DNA from: Serendipita indica DSM 11827
Taxonomy: Eukaryota; Basidiomycota; Agaricomycetes; Sebacinales; Serendipitaceae
NCBI GenBank assembly: GCA_910890315.1
Contig: CAJVGD010000001.1
Location: forward strand, 1 to 64,000
Reading direction: 5' to 3'
DNA length: 64,000 bases
Shown in pieces: positions 33,445 through 45,757 of the stretch (the stretch's first letter is position 1; every line of letters begins with the position of its first letter). A program made the translations under genes and the position numbers. A model generated the notes under the pieces. It saw only the letters and a list, made by a program, of their open reading frames with translations, made no database searches and had not been told where the DNA came from.

Positions 33445-35120
33445 ATGTCGTCCGCAAGTGCAATCTTCCAGATTGTAGATCTTGTTGACTTGATCTGCGA
33501 TCATGCTACTATACGAGGCTATCAGGATACGTTGGTAAACCAAAGTTGGTTCGCGTCCTTCGCCCGAATCAACAAAATATGTGCAACACCAGCACTTCAG
33601 GTGCTATGGAGAAATATATATGGGTACAATAAGATCATGAGCCTCGTCAGAGTCGCTTCGGATAACAAAATACACTCTCGAACAACCCGGGTGAATGCAA
33701 AGGTGAGCGTCGGTGCAAGTCTCCACAGTATCACACTGACGATCAATGGTAGACGGATGCGGGATACGAGCGGTTCTTTTTCTACACCGATATGATTCAA
33801 TCCTTGCGGCCATACGAATATGGCGAGAACTTTCGGGAGTGGGTTGAGCTCCTTGGCCAAATAAAAGCACGACATCCTACTCGGACGCTGTTCGCAAGCT
33901 TGCGGCATGTTTCTGTGCACAATTCGTACATCTCCGAGGCAGGAAGCGGAAACTATGGCTGGTTAATGGGCATTAACGCCGCCCAAATCACAGATATCGC
34001 TATTCTAGACATCAATGAGACAATGGTGGCACAGCTTATCTCTCTCGTCGCTCGCTTTACAAACCTCGAATCGCTCGTGATCATGCCCACGCTACAATGG
34101 AAAAGGAATGGTGAGCCCCTGATCAAAGCATTACCAAAATTGAAAAAATTGGTCCTCCATCCACACTCGAATCATCTCCCCGGAATCCTGGCCAGTATAC
34201 CTGCCTGCCCTCAACTCGACGCACTCGATATCTGGTTGACGCATATTACGTGGAAAATCAGCTCAGAGATCGAAACCCCGCAGTCGACATCATTGGCTCA
34301 CCGTTCGTCGGAGGAGCGAATGTTGAACCTCAAGCTCACAAACAGCACCCTCGAACTCGTTCCGGAGCTTCTATCTCATCTAACCCCTCGGCATATTCGC
34401 TATACCACATTGGAGCTCCTCCTCCCCTCCAGTATGACCGGCCCACACCTGTCCGTAACAGGCGTCGTCGACCCCACATCCGGGATATTCCGAACAGCTA
34501 TCGAGAGCATTTCCGTGGAGTGTCCACTTCTTACTTCGCTCACTATCATTAGCGAAGCGCCCTTCGCCTCGAGACTTCCCTCACGCAAAGCGTGCGGCGC
34601 CGATACCCTAAAGTCGCTATCAACGTTGGGGCGCCTACGAAAAATCAATCTTAGGATGAACTTTCTCCAAGTTGTGACGCAATCGTTGCTAGACTCGTTC
34701 GCCGAGTCGTTGCCGAATCTAGAGTATTGCTACCTTAGCCCCCTAGTCAATGGGATGGAAGAAGACTATAGCCGTGTCTACTCGCTTGACGGCACTGCTG
34801 GAATTCCCAGCTCAGGCTGGGTCTCTATTGACAATGTAGCCAAGTTTACGTCCAAACTCCCCCATTTGCGGATACTTGGCCTGACTTTGGGAAACTTATC
34901 CGTAGGATCCCCTGAAGAACACTGGCCGTCCTCTACGACTCTCAAGGTACTGGATATTGGGAGTACAGATGCGGAGAAAGAACGCGAGTTCAGAAGCTAT
35001 ATTTCTGTAGCCTTTCCTTACCTCGATAGCCTGTTCTTGGAGCCGTGGTATGTGCCTCCACCGATAAAGCCGGACATTCAGCTTTCCATGCCTCGCGAGC
35101 AGTCGCCTATCTGGTTCTAG
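33445..35120 (+). CDS. F-box/LRR-like protein
   Basis: Two exons, 33,445-33,702 and 33,753-35,120, join in frame through a 50-bp GT-AG intron to 541 residues. The N-terminal part (IFQIVDLVDLICDHA, WFASFARINKIC, ALQVLWRNIYGY) resembles the degenerate F-box of agaricomycete F-box proteins; the rest has leucine-rich spacing (SLRHVSVHNS, LESLVIMPTLQ, LKKLVLHPHS). An upstream in-frame ATG at 33,388 would add 19 residues. Function unknown beyond a likely SCF adaptor role. Confidence 0.72.
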
Positions 35121-35301
35121 GTCTAGAGCGACCACAGCAGCCCACGATCCCATTGCCAGTCTCGGCTGCTGCAATTGCGCTAGTGAGATTTTGATTCTAG
35201 AGTGGTAATATAGTGCTCCTGTAGATGAAGAATGTATTATCGACGGGTATATTCAGAGGCTCCTTAGGCTGACCATTGGCCGCACAACTTGACTTCTAAC
35301 C

Positions 35302-36841
35302 ATGTCGAGGGTTTCCCATGGTGGTGCGTCAGAGGGGACCAAAATCTTACCTCCTGACAATCTGAATATCCTGGACACTACAGAGACTGTTCTGGACTCC
35401 CAAAGACGGACGGCGCCACCTATCTGCCGGCTTCCAACCGAAGTCCTCATCATGATCTTCGAATACAGTCATCAATTCTCTCCTTTCGAAGCTCCTTGGC
35501 TTTTGAGCGGCATTTGTCGTCTGTTTCGACGCATTCTCCTTAATACGCCAACCGTATGGAGCTCCTTGGAGCTGAGTCCTGCAGCGCCAGGTCCAACAAA
35601 CCCAGGACCAGATATAATGAAACTCTGGCTCTCAAGGTGTGGCGGCGTTCCCGGGAAAGTCAACATCAGTCTCCCGCCTTGGGCGCCAGCTGCCGCTATC
35701 GAGGCAGTTTGCGCCAACACCATTCCAATCCGTTTCCTTGCCTTCTTCGATCACTCAAAGTTTCTTCTCAATGAGTTCCCTCATCTAGAGGAGCTTCGAC
35801 TTGGTTCGGCAATGTTTTGCAGTACGGAGCGCCTACGTGGCAGACGAACGGATCCTTGGACGATGATGATGACAAACTTGCTCCCTCCTGCGGAGACAGA
35901 ACGTCGTTGTCTCTTGGATCAATCACGGTTCCCCAAACTGCGTCGGCTTCACCTTCATTCGCCATGTTTCAGTACTATGGGACGCATATCGCAATCCAAG
36001 GGTTTCCCACCTTTAGAGCAACTATGTATACACGCACTAGGAGACGGTTGGGGCGACATCGTCCGTCCTTGTGCATCAAGCTTGGTCAAACTCAGCGTTC
36101 GATTCGAAAAGCTCGACGTAATTCCGGCTATAGAATCACTCGGAATGATCAAACTCCCTCAACTCACACACCTCTCCTTCATATGCTCTTCAGTGGTAGA
36201 TTGGAGACAATGCAACGTTCCAACATTTGTGACTCCCAGGTTGGAGTATTACATGCAAGAGGATTTCCTCAACTCTGTATTAATCCACAAAGACGTTTCC
36301 AACGTGAAAACCCTGGTCATCCACGGCTTTTTTATAGGAGAGTGGGATAGGTTTCCTTCACTGGAGACACTCGAATTACATCAATCAAAGCTGCAAACGG
36401 AGTCCACTTGTAGGGAACTAGTGACCAACCCAGCCCTCTGTCCCAACTTCGAGTTCCTTAAAGTTCACAGACCTCGCAGCGAACAGAATGACAAAAATCC
36501 TTGGCCTGATTTCTTTGAGAACCGGACGAACACAAGTAAGAAGAGAATCATCTGTAACATCGATGTCCAGGCATCGTATCGATCCGGTGAGTCGCAGAGG
36601 GCGCAGACGCCACCGCTAATAGATTCACAAGTGCTACACATACAACATGTGCGATAAAAACATGCACTTGAACTCCAATCACTATGAGGAGGTCTTTTAC
36701 ACTGATAATGACCTAGACAACGGCGACCTGTTCGGGTGGGACGATTATTATGAACCACATTATTCCTGGGAAGACTCGGATTTTAGTGGAGTGGACTACC
36801 TCGAAGATGAAGATGACTACTATGTTCAGGATGACTTATAG
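35302..36841 (+). CDS. F-box protein with acidic tail
   Basis: The N-terminal region has CRLPTEVLIMIFEYSHQF and LLSGICRLFRRILLNTPTVWSSLEL, a clear fungal F-box, followed by leucine-rich repeats (HLEELRLG, LRRLHLHS, LTHLSFI). Reading on, the frame closes at 36,657. A 58-bp GT-AG intron (36,631-36,688) would keep the frame and add a very acidic, tyrosine-rich tail (YTDNDLDNGDLFGWDDYYEP and DEDDYYVQDDL), giving 493 residues. The multiple-of-three fit supports that model, but without transcripts it stays an inference. Confidence 0.75.
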
Positions 36842-37805
36842 GTGGGTGTACAATACTCTGATCGTTATTCCTACTGACACCTAGAAAAGCGTCTTTGCCC
36901 TTCTCTGTACTGGTTGATTTGCCTCTTTCATAGAGAAGACATCAATTATTGCAAAATCCCGAGCTTATGCACCTGACTACATTTCAGCGGAGTTTCGCAC
37001 ATTAGACACAGATTCTACAACACGAGAGTCGGACTTCAGTCTATCTGAGCTCTGAAACCGCAGCACAACGGACTCGCCGCCTTATGAGCCCTCAAGTGAC
37101 CTGCTCGAAGCCAAGCAAGAGACAAGGCGGTTTTGGTCAGGGTGGGAGATTCTGATACAGTCCCTCTCAGTGACGTAGCCCACAATGCGATACCAGACCT
37201 GCCCAAAACACTCAAACAGTCGAAATTTGGCATATAGAAACCCCCATTGCGGGTGGCGGTCGACCGCCACCCGACCACCCAGCGAGTCATGAGTCCAAGT
37301 GACATAATCTAAGCGACTCATCCATAGCGTTCTAATTTCCATCCAGAAGCATGAGGTGAGCACACTCATTAGGCTTGCCGTTTAGCCAGGGACATTCAAG
37401 AAACCAGCCTAGCTGAGGAAAAATTTACATCGAAGTGTCCAATTCGACTCGTGTACGAGTGTGAAAACCCTCGGTCGACCGAACCCCGACAACTTCCTTT
37501 CCCCTGGCACTTTTTTGGACTAGGCCGGTGGGTTGAGAGATCATGTCTCAGTTCCTACGCCTTGCTTCAGGCTTCGCTGAACTGGCTGGGCGATTTGTTT
37601 GGCTTGACCGGTCCCACCGGTATCTTCTTCCGTACAATGCCTTTGCCACCAACATCGAGTCAAAGACGGATCTCAAATGTTCTCCTCGGTCGAAACTCAC
37701 CGTCCAGGGAATGGGGAGGATACTCTTGGGGAGACCATTTCCATATAACAAGACAATAAACCCGCGGAGGATTGCCAGACTTTCCCCCCCTTTTGCCTCT
37801 GCGAA
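36842..37805. other. Intergenic region with a palindrome
   Basis: No supported gene in about 960 bp. Open frames on the minus strand around 37,036-37,369 have no recognisable family. It contains the 24-bp palindrome listed separately. Confidence 0.55.
37250..37273. repeat. Perfect 24-bp palindrome
   Basis: The twelve bases CGGGTGGCGGTC are followed at once by their reverse complement GACCGCCACCCG, with no spacer. A GC-rich perfect palindrome of this length could be a protein-binding site or the tip of a hairpin; nothing else in the flanks identifies it. Confidence 0.85.
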
Positions 37806-39946
37806 ATGAGCGTATCCAAAGCGGATTCCCCTTCGGACGATGGCTCCGCGAAAGGTGTCATCTCGCCTCCTTATTCGCGGACGACCACTCTCGTTGCCAG
37901 TCCCGGCAGCCCCCTCACCCCGCGGGGAGATGTCGTCGTCCACCGTCACTACTGGAGAGTAGCCAGTGCATTTTTTTGCTTCTTTGCTATTGGATGGGGT
38001 GATGCTGGTCAGTGCTTTGCTGATTAGGGAACGACTCCTGACCGGTTCCCAGCTACCGGTGTAATCCTCCCAGACTTTCAAGCTACCTTCCACTTGAACT
38101 TTATCATGGCATCGATGCTGTTCATGACCGGATCCGTTGGGTGCGTCTACGAGAATTCAATGTTTAATAGCTTATGTTTTGAGATTAGCTATGCACTCGC
38201 TACATTTATTGTTGAACCCGTAGCGCACGTTCTTGGAAAGTTCAAGTTGTCTGCTGAGCGATCTGGTGTACCGGCGGTATTCACTCGAGACGCCACTGGC
38301 TATTCCGTCTCTCAAGGCCGATACCTCAGTCTCTTCTTCTTTGGCATCCTGCACTGCATCTACTTTATGGTGTCAGCATGTTCCCCTCACTACTATGGCG
38401 TGCTTATTGCCTTCTTCATCGGTGGCATTGGAAAGAGTATATTAATTGGTGGGTCCCTTGTTCGCTTCGCATCATCAAACTCATTTTTCTCCCAGCACAA
38501 TTGTTTGTTTGTCTATACGCTCGTTTCTCATTTGACCAAGTCTTTAGCAATGTATACTGGACCACCAATCCCAGATGCAACGGCATAGCTCTCTTGCACG
38601 GAACCTACGGTAACTCCCACGTCTATGTACTCCGATCATGCTTAATCATCGAGTAGGTGTAGGCGCATTTGTATCACCACTCGTCAGTCAAACTATGCGA
38701 GCCCACAAGTTTCCTTGGCGAGGCTTCTTCTGGGTTTCGCTCGGACTTGCTGTATGCAACGTTTTCTTCATCCTTTTCGCGTTCCGCACGACTCCAGAAG
38801 AGTTTGCAACCGAAAAAGGCCTTTCCGTGGCTTCGAAAGCACTCTCACAAGAGAATCATAAGCAAGACGATATCGAAACGGGTTCAGGTCAAGGAGGCGA
38901 TTCCAAGCGAGGCAAGCTCCTCTATCCTTGCCTGATGTCGCTTATGTCGTGCAGGAATGTGGGCTATCATATGTACCCCGTATGTCTGGGTGATTGCGAC
39001 GGTGCTGGGAACATATCAGGGAGCCGAAACGATTGCGCAGGGATTCATCGTCTCTTTCCTTCTGAGAGAACGCGTGCGTCTGATTCATTGTTCAAGGGGC
39101 ACTATTAACTCTTCACAGCACGCGGATCCCAACTCAGTGGGCTATGTAGCAAGTGGTAAGTCAGAGGTCCCTGAATTAATGAACTGATTCTCATTGTCGT
39201 AGGCTTCTGGGGTGGGCTTGCCCTTGGGCGCGTCATCTGGGGTATAGTGGGACCCAGGTTCTCCCAAAGAGTCAAGATTCACTATGTCAACTACATGCTG
39301 TAAGTCCAAAGCTGCTTAAAGCCCCTTCTTACGTTTCTGTAGAGGTTCGTGGATCGATGGATCCTTATTCTGTACTGAATCTCTCTATTCTAGCCTTGGG
39401 CATGGTATTCCACGTCATCATCTGGAGGGTGAATAGCGTGATTGTCGACGCTGTCACTGTGTCTTTATTGGGACTACTAGCAGGTCCCATTTTCCCTTTG
39501 GTGCTGGACATTGCGACCTCCAGACAGAAGCCTGGAGTAAGTGCTTCCCTTCGCGTGTACTTATTTCTCATCCCTATCTAGGAGTCAACCGCCCTTCCAG
39601 TATTCTCCCCGGATGTACAATTGACCGCGTTGGCTATTGGGTACGAGCTCTCCAAAGTAGACTTCTAAAGGCTGACTTGCCTAGCTCATCAGTAGGTGCT
39701 ATGGGTGGAGGTAAGACCTGTCCCCACTCTGAAGTGTTAATCCTTATCCCTTTGTAGCGACATTCTCTTTGACTGCAGGCATTGTCGCAAACAAGCATGG
39801 AGCCTTTGCCGTCGAGCCGGTGAGTATCAAGTTCTCCGAAATGATTACCATCTGATGGCCCCTCGTAGCTTGCAATGGCAACGCTCATGTTCGTCTTCTG
39901 CTTCTGGGTGGGCACCCAGATAGTTTGCAAAATTGTTCGCAAGTGA
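37806..39946 (+). CDS. MFS transporter, BSC6/fucose-permease-like
   Basis: Multi-exon major facilitator protein of the plasma or organelle membrane; substrate unknown. Exons that splice in frame include 37,806-38,007, 38,053-38,140 and one from 38,189. Landmarks: an acidic/Ser-rich cytoplasmic start (MSVSKADSPSDDGSAK), FFAIGWGDA-ATGVILPDFQ (first helix), IGGIGKSILI, NGIALLHGTYGVGAFVSPLV (a hallmark of this fungal subfamily), WGGLALGRVIWG, VTVSLLGLLAGPIFPLVLDI and a last helix ending WVGTQIVCKIVRK. All introns are short. The two halves fit a 12-helix MFS fold. Confidence 0.82.
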
Positions 39947-40101
39947 ATGCGAATCAAACATCCAAAAACTCTCTACTTGAGTTGTACATTTCGTTATATA
40001 GCAATAGAACGTGCGTTGGCTGGCAAAATAAATTGTGGCTCCCACTTGGCTTGCATCTTGGACCCCGCCGTGCCGGCGTTGACGACGGATTACGATAGTT
40101 A

Positions 40102-42444
40102 ATGTCCAGAATCCCAGTTCCGACGCACAATCAGAATACAATGGCATTTCCTGACCGAGCTCTCTCTCCAACTCCCAAGCACCAAAGCTCTGTGACACTT
40201 TCAACAGTGTCGAGCTCGAACACGGACACGCGCAAGAAGCAGAGCAAGAGGGATGAGGTGCACAAAACTCTTAGAATGCGTTTGCTGAGCTGATTTCTCT
40301 CTCCAATTGCTCGTTCCGCGTGCAATTGTCTGGGCTTGGGTACATTAGGCCATTCGCAAAAAGATAGAATCCGAGTTGGCGCGAAAGCGAACTATTTCGA
40401 CGACCGTCTCAAAGCACAACAAGAAGGGAAAATCTGCTGCAAAGGGAACTGTCGCAGCCCTCAAACCGAGCCAGGCGTTGACCGTACCAGACAACATGAC
40501 CGTCGCAGACGCGAGCCAACTTTGCGCCGCCAAGCGCACCGACTGCGTTCTCGTCGTCGACGAGGAAGAAGGTCTTAGTGGAATTTTCACGGCGAAGGAT
40601 TTGGCGTTCCGCGTAAGCCTCCCGAGCTCCTTTGAATGCCAGCCGACCGACCGTGTGTTTGAACAGGTTACAGCAATGGGACTTGATCCCCGTACTACGC
40701 TCGTTAGTACGATTATGACACCGAATCCCATGGTAAGACGGTCTCCCTTCAGTCTTGCGGCGTTTACTGACGCCAAATGCTAGGTCACCCGGGACACTAC
40801 GAGCGCCACAGAAGCTTTGCAACTCATGGTCCAACGAGGATTTCGACATCTTGTGAGCATTATCATTCTGTGAATCTTGCACTACTGACGAACTCTCAGC
40901 CAGTCTGCAACGATGACGGTAATGTCGTAGGTTTGCTCGACATCACCAAAGTCTTTCACGAGGCGCTGGATAAAATAGAGCGCGGGTCCTCCGCATCTCA
41001 AAAGCTCTACTCTGCCTTGGAGAGCGTTCAGACGGAACTCGATGGGGTCGCGTCCAACCCTCAGGCTGCAGCAATGATGGCATTTGTGGAGAGTCTTCGT
41101 GATAAGACTGCTTTACCCGATCTTTCGACGGTCATGGACTCGCGGACGCAGCCGGCGACCGTGGGCCCGAGGACAACTGTTCGCGATGCGGCCAGACTCA
41201 TGAAGGAGAACCGAACGACTGCTGTCTGTGTTATGGAAGGTGGTGCAAATACCGCTGGTCAGCCCACTGGTGCTCCGGCAAAGATTGCCGGCATTTTCAC
41301 TAGCAAGGATATCGTCCTCCGTGTCATTGCGGCCGGGCTAGACCCTGGCAGATGCAGCGTTGTTCGTGTCATGACGCCTCATCCCGATGTCGCACCACCC
41401 AGCATGACTATCCAGGACGCACTCAAGAAGATGTACAGTATGTCCTTCTCATCTCAGTAGTAGTCAATGTCTCATTAGCCTCTAGATGGTCACTATCTCA
41501 ATCTACCTGTTGTCGAGTCGGATGGTCGTCTTGTAGCCATCATCGACGTCTTGAAGCTCACGTATGCGACGCTCGAGCAGGTGAGCTCAATTCTCCCGTT
41601 GGGGTTGGCTTGACCTGACACTTTCAAGATGAACGCCCTCGCAGACGCTAGTCAACCAGAGCAAGAAGGTGGACCGATGTGGGGACGCTTCTTCGAATCC
41701 ATTGGACACGACGACAACGACTCTGTCGTTTCTGGATCCCATATCCTTCGCGAGGTGACATCCCCAGGCTATAACATGTCCATGTCAGAGGTGCATCCCA
41801 ACGACAGCGCATCAATGGTCGACGATGAATCAGAAATGCCTGGAGCCCATGCTGCCATGTCCTCTGTATCAAAGGACAACGTTGCACCTCCACCAGTGGA
41901 TGACGGAACCTACGTCTTCAAGTTTAGCACGCCATCTGGTCGTACACACCGCTTCCAATCTCGGAAGGATGACTACGAGCACTTGCGCGAGATTGTCGCT
42001 GGAAAGCTAGCCACGGATCCATTCTTCACCGAATACGCACCTCCTGAGGGTGGAGTACCGCGCGATCCACTCGACTTTCAGATCATGTACAAGGACAGCG
42101 ATGGAGATGTGGTCGTAATGACGAGTGACACAGACGTCTCTGACTCTGTCGCCGTCGCTCGCAAAGGAGGCTCGGATAGGGTAGTTCTTACGCTTCAGGG
42201 TGGCAAGGGATGGTCTCTCGACGACCCGAGTGCAGCGGCGGCAGCGGAAGAGGCTGCGCGGAAACTCAAAGATGATGCTGAACGCGCCGAAGCTGCGGCT
42301 GCAGAGCCAAAGGCCAAGAGCGTACACTTTGATGCTGGAGATGACATCTTTGGTATTCCGCGGGACCTGGTGCTCCCAGCGAGTCTCGGTGCTCTTGCTG
42401 TGGTCATTATTGCCGTGTTCACAATTCACCGTCTGAGTGATTAG
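40102..42444 (+). CDS. CBS and PB1 domain protein with C-terminal membrane anchor
   Basis: Seven exons (40,102-40,257, 40,349-40,612, 40,667-40,732, 40,784-40,852, 40,900-41,437, 41,486-41,580 and 41,629-42,444) join in frame to 667 residues. Two pairs of CBS motifs are visible: ALTVPDNMTVADASQLC / GIFTAKDLAFR with GFRHLPVCNDDGNVVGLLDI, and PATVGPRTTVRDAARLM / GIFTSKDIVLRV with YLNLPVVESDGRLVAIIDV. A PB1 domain follows (TYVFKFSTPSGRTHRFQ ... DGDVVVMTSDTDVSDSV), then an Ala/Glu-rich helix and a final hydrophobic anchor (LVLPASLGALAVVIIAVF). This order matches fungal MUG70-like CBS-PB1 proteins. CBS pairs commonly bind adenosine nucleotides; the partner is unknown. Confidence 0.88.
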
Positions 42445-42557
42445 CCATGCATATGTCTCATATTTTTGGTTATTAGACTTATACAATTTATGCCGTTTTA
42501 TGCCATTCGTCGATGTTGACCATTGGTGAATAATCTTGGCCTCCGACCGCACTCGGC

Positions 42558-44014
42558 ATGGAGGAGCCGTCAGCCTCGCCGCAACAGCCCCGGCCTCGGG
42601 AAGGTCGCCAATGTCGGATATGTCTTGCTGGCCCCGAAGAGGAGGCGACTTTGGGTAGAATGATTCGGCCATGTAAATGCAAAGGCAGCATCAAGTAATT
42701 CGTGTACTTTCATGTCGTTGGTACAGAGAGCTGACCGCGTTCTCATAGATATGTTCATGTCAGTTGCATTAATACATGGAGAAAGCATGGCCAGGGCGAC
42801 TCGTTCTGGTCGTGTCCGCAGTGCGGCCATCAATACAACCTCGCTCGAACACGAATTGTGGGACTTTCTACATCTCCATGCAAGTTTCATCTCTTGTATC
42901 TGCTGCTGGATACTAATTATGGCCAATAGGGGCCCTTGTGACGACAACTTTGGTCCTCTTCTTCACCCTCGTCTTTGCCTCTTCATTCGTCGTGTCCTTC
43001 TTCCTCCCAGAACTTGCAGATCCTTCTATTGTCGTCCCTCAACCTGAACCAGACGTTATAGGATGGTACAGCCCGATCAATATCGCGTCCGAGCTCATCC
43101 AAGATACTGTCCGTGCATTCGCCGACGTCAGCACGCCGCAGAGCGTACTCGAAGCGCATAAGAGAGATATGCTGCGGAACGTCGAGGACCCGAGTATATG
43201 GGGAATGTTCAAGCGTCGGGTACCAGTCTCGTTCTTTCAAAAGGACAAGCGTGCGCGAGCGCCGCGGGTGAGGAGGAGAGACCCGAGAACACCCTATTCT
43301 CCGTCGGAAGAAGGCCCACAGATCACGATATGGGCCCGCCTGCTCAGAAAGTTTATGCTGGGTCTGTCGCTTGTTGGCATCATTTCGTTTCTAAAGTAAG
43401 TTGACTTTCGAGGTTGTATGATTATCTAACCTATATTTAGTCTCCTCTTTACACTGTCGCTGTTCGGCCCGCTACAAATAGTTAGGGCCCGGTGGACGCG
43501 CGGTGGGCGTCGTGAACCGGCAAACATTCGAGACATTGGAACAATCTTAATTGTAAGCAGCCTTATACTTTTCCTCTTGAACCCTCTCTGATTCCAATAG
43601 GTCATTTTCGTCCTGATCGGAGTGGCACGGTTTGTGTTATAAGTGATTCACTGAAATTAAACTAACGATCAACCCAGTGCACTTTATGGGGTATACTTTG
43701 GGACGAAGAAGCTGGCCAAATTTGTGTTGCTCAAAGCGGAGAATGCAATATTGGAAGTGCAAGATGATTCTGACGACGACGAAGAGGTTGAAGAGCCCAC
43801 AACGAAACGAGAACCAGAGACTGCGACAGACGAGACTGGTGAACAGATCAACGTCGAAACGCATGCGGTGGCTCAGGGGTCGTCTGAACAGGGTCGGGCC
43901 ACCAGACGACCCAACGCGATTAAGATTAACGATGCACGGGCTCGTCATGCAGAAGATGACTTTGGCGATGAGCTGCCGACGACGCCTGGGGGATGGAACG
44001 AGGAGTGGCTATAG
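42558..44014 (+). CDS. RING-CH (MARCH-type) membrane E3 ubiquitin ligase
   Basis: Six exons (42,558-42,694, 42,749-42,879, 42,930-43,395, 43,441-43,552, 43,601-43,629, 43,678-44,014) give 403 residues. The N-terminus holds a complete C4HC3 RING-CH finger: CRICLAGPEEE, CKCKGSIK, VHVSCINTW and WSCPQCGH. Several hydrophobic segments follow (TTTLVLFFTLVFASSFVVSF, FMLGLSLVGIISFL, VIFVLIGVARALYG), then an acidic tail. This is the layout of MARCH/Doa10-type ligases that ubiquitinate membrane proteins; at 403 residues it is much shorter than Doa10. The second intron begins GCAAGT, a GC-AG intron, the only choice that keeps the frame. Confidence 0.88.
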
Positions 44015-44211
44015 CCGTGCACAGTTTTTTTATATATGTATTCTTTCCAACTTTGTGTTTATCCCAGTTTTCTTTGCCGCGGTAATCAGTCATTGCCTTG
44101 CCGCAGATTGGGTGAGCGGGGTTTCGGCTTCTTTCTCCTCTTCCACTTTCTGCCTTTTGGCACTCGGGCTCGCGAAAAAAACATAGAGATTATTATTGGT
44201 GCTTGAACATA

Positions 44212-44974
44212 ATGGTGTCTTTCTTTTCGCAGTCTTTTTATTACGAGTAGGTCGCCTGCTGCCTGCCACTACTCGACGGCTAACGACAAACGATTTGTAG
44301 CCACCCATGGACGTTGGTGCACATGGGAGTCTGGAGAAAATATCCTAATCCTCAATCTGCGCACGTCGTTTCTGTCGAGTGAGTCCTCTGCGAGTTCCCC
44401 AGCACGTGAATTATGCTCAAGCCGTCTTGCAGCGTTTTGGACCGCACCGTCGACCCTTCAACAGGCATTGTACGCACAGAGAGAGTGATTGGTTGCACAC
44501 AAAAAGCCCCGCGATGGGTAGTAAAGGTCAGCTTGGTTCTCCGTGGTAGTCCGAACGGCACACGCTGACGGTTCTACGCCTCTCTTCGTCGTCAACAATC
44601 TCGAATATTGAACGGGTGTCAAAATACAGATATTAGGAGGCACAACAGACGCCTACGTACGCGAAGTTTCGCATTTGGATCCACGGACGGGGGAAACGCA
44701 CGTTACCTCTGTCAATCTCAGCCTCTCCCAGTACCTCACCGTCCTCGAGCACATCTCGTACAAGCCATGTCCGACTATGCCCACCCAGCGGACCCTCTTT
44801 ACGCAGACGGCCGAGATTCAGGCCAGGATTGCGGGTTGGAGACCACTCCAGGAACGTTTCGAGCTCTGGTCATTGGAGACGTTTAACAAGAATGCGCAAA
44901 AGGGTCGAGAAGGCTTTGAGCACGTCTTGAGCCTACTTCGGGAGAGCCGACGCCAAGGTCGGCTCGAGCAATAG
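44212..44974 (+). CDS. PRELI/MSF1 domain protein (Ups/PRELID-like)
   Basis: Four exons (44,212-44,246, 44,301-44,378, 44,433-44,517, 44,630-44,974) join to 180 residues. The start MVSFFSQSFYYDHPW and then LVHMGVWRKYPNPQSAHVVS, VDVLDRTVDPSTGIVRTERV, VREVSHLDPRTGETHVTSVN and LFTQTAEIQARI is the PRELI domain in canonical order. Family members shuttle phosphatidic acid or phosphatidylserine across the mitochondrial intermembrane space with Mdm35. HPW and KYPNP place it nearest the Ups2/PRELID3 (slowmo) branch, but the exact paralogue is not certain. Confidence 0.88.
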
Positions 44975-45179
44975 ACAATACCCTTCCTTGCTCCATCTTC
45001 ATGACTTCCTTTCTCCTTTGCATCTATAGATCACGCTCGCTCACACGACGCTTCCACACGCATCAAAAAGCGCTCACTAGCGCGCCTCTGTACCTCCTAC
45101 ATAGACATCGCGTTATCCACTTGTTTTTGCTTTACAATCGACGCCCAACGTTAGTGTGTGGAACGGTGTCTGCAATCTA

Positions 45180-45392
45180 GAATTCCATCGTCGCAACGGA
45201 CGGTTACATACAACAGTACAACGGCGTCGATGCCGTGAATGAAACTACAGAGGGCGGTCTCCTATGGAATGGTCCAGGAATGCGAGTCCGTGATGATGAG
45301 TGCGTTTCTCGGATACAAAACCGGTTGATTGCCTTGGAGAATCGGTCTCCAAAGGAAACGCAGTCGTCCACCTCTTCTAAAAACCGATTATA
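45180..45392 (+). other. Orphan open frame, possible 3' exon
   Basis: After a plausible acceptor (CAATCTAG at 45,172-45,179) a 70-codon frame is open to TAA and has coding-like composition: GYIQQYNGVDAVNETTEG, LLWNGPGMRVRDDECVSRIQ, NRLIALENRS. No start codon or upstream exon in the same phase could be assigned with confidence; a basic frame starting near 45,000 (MTSFLLCIYRSRSLTRRFHT) does not splice to it in phase. It may be a small unannotated gene. The rest of 44,975-45,757 looks non-coding. Confidence 0.25.
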
Positions 45393-45757
45393 ATGTAAGG
45401 GTTGAGAGTATATAACGAGCGTATTAGCGGGTAACCTGATAGAGTATATCCGTCCGCGGGGGTGATGATAACGAGTGGCGCATTACTGGTGCTGGCCCAT
45501 GGTCGACAAAGTTGGATTGCCAAATGAAAACGTGAGACGAGAAAAGAGTGTGTCTTGAGGTGAGACCTTGAACGGTGAAAACGATTGAAAAGAAACGACA
45601 GTGGTAAAGACAGTGGTAAGCCGGCGTCGAGTGTAGCTGCACACACGCCGAGATGACTATAAGGATGATAGGGTATGATAGGCCAAGGTTTGAGACCTAT
45701 TAGCCGAAAACGTCGTGAGAGGATGGTGCAAAGGTGAGTTTGGTCGTAAGAGTGCGA

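Noticed and set aside
37036-37369. Minus-strand frames around the palindrome as a transposon remnant
   Set aside because: No transposase motif, no terminal repeats or target duplication seen.
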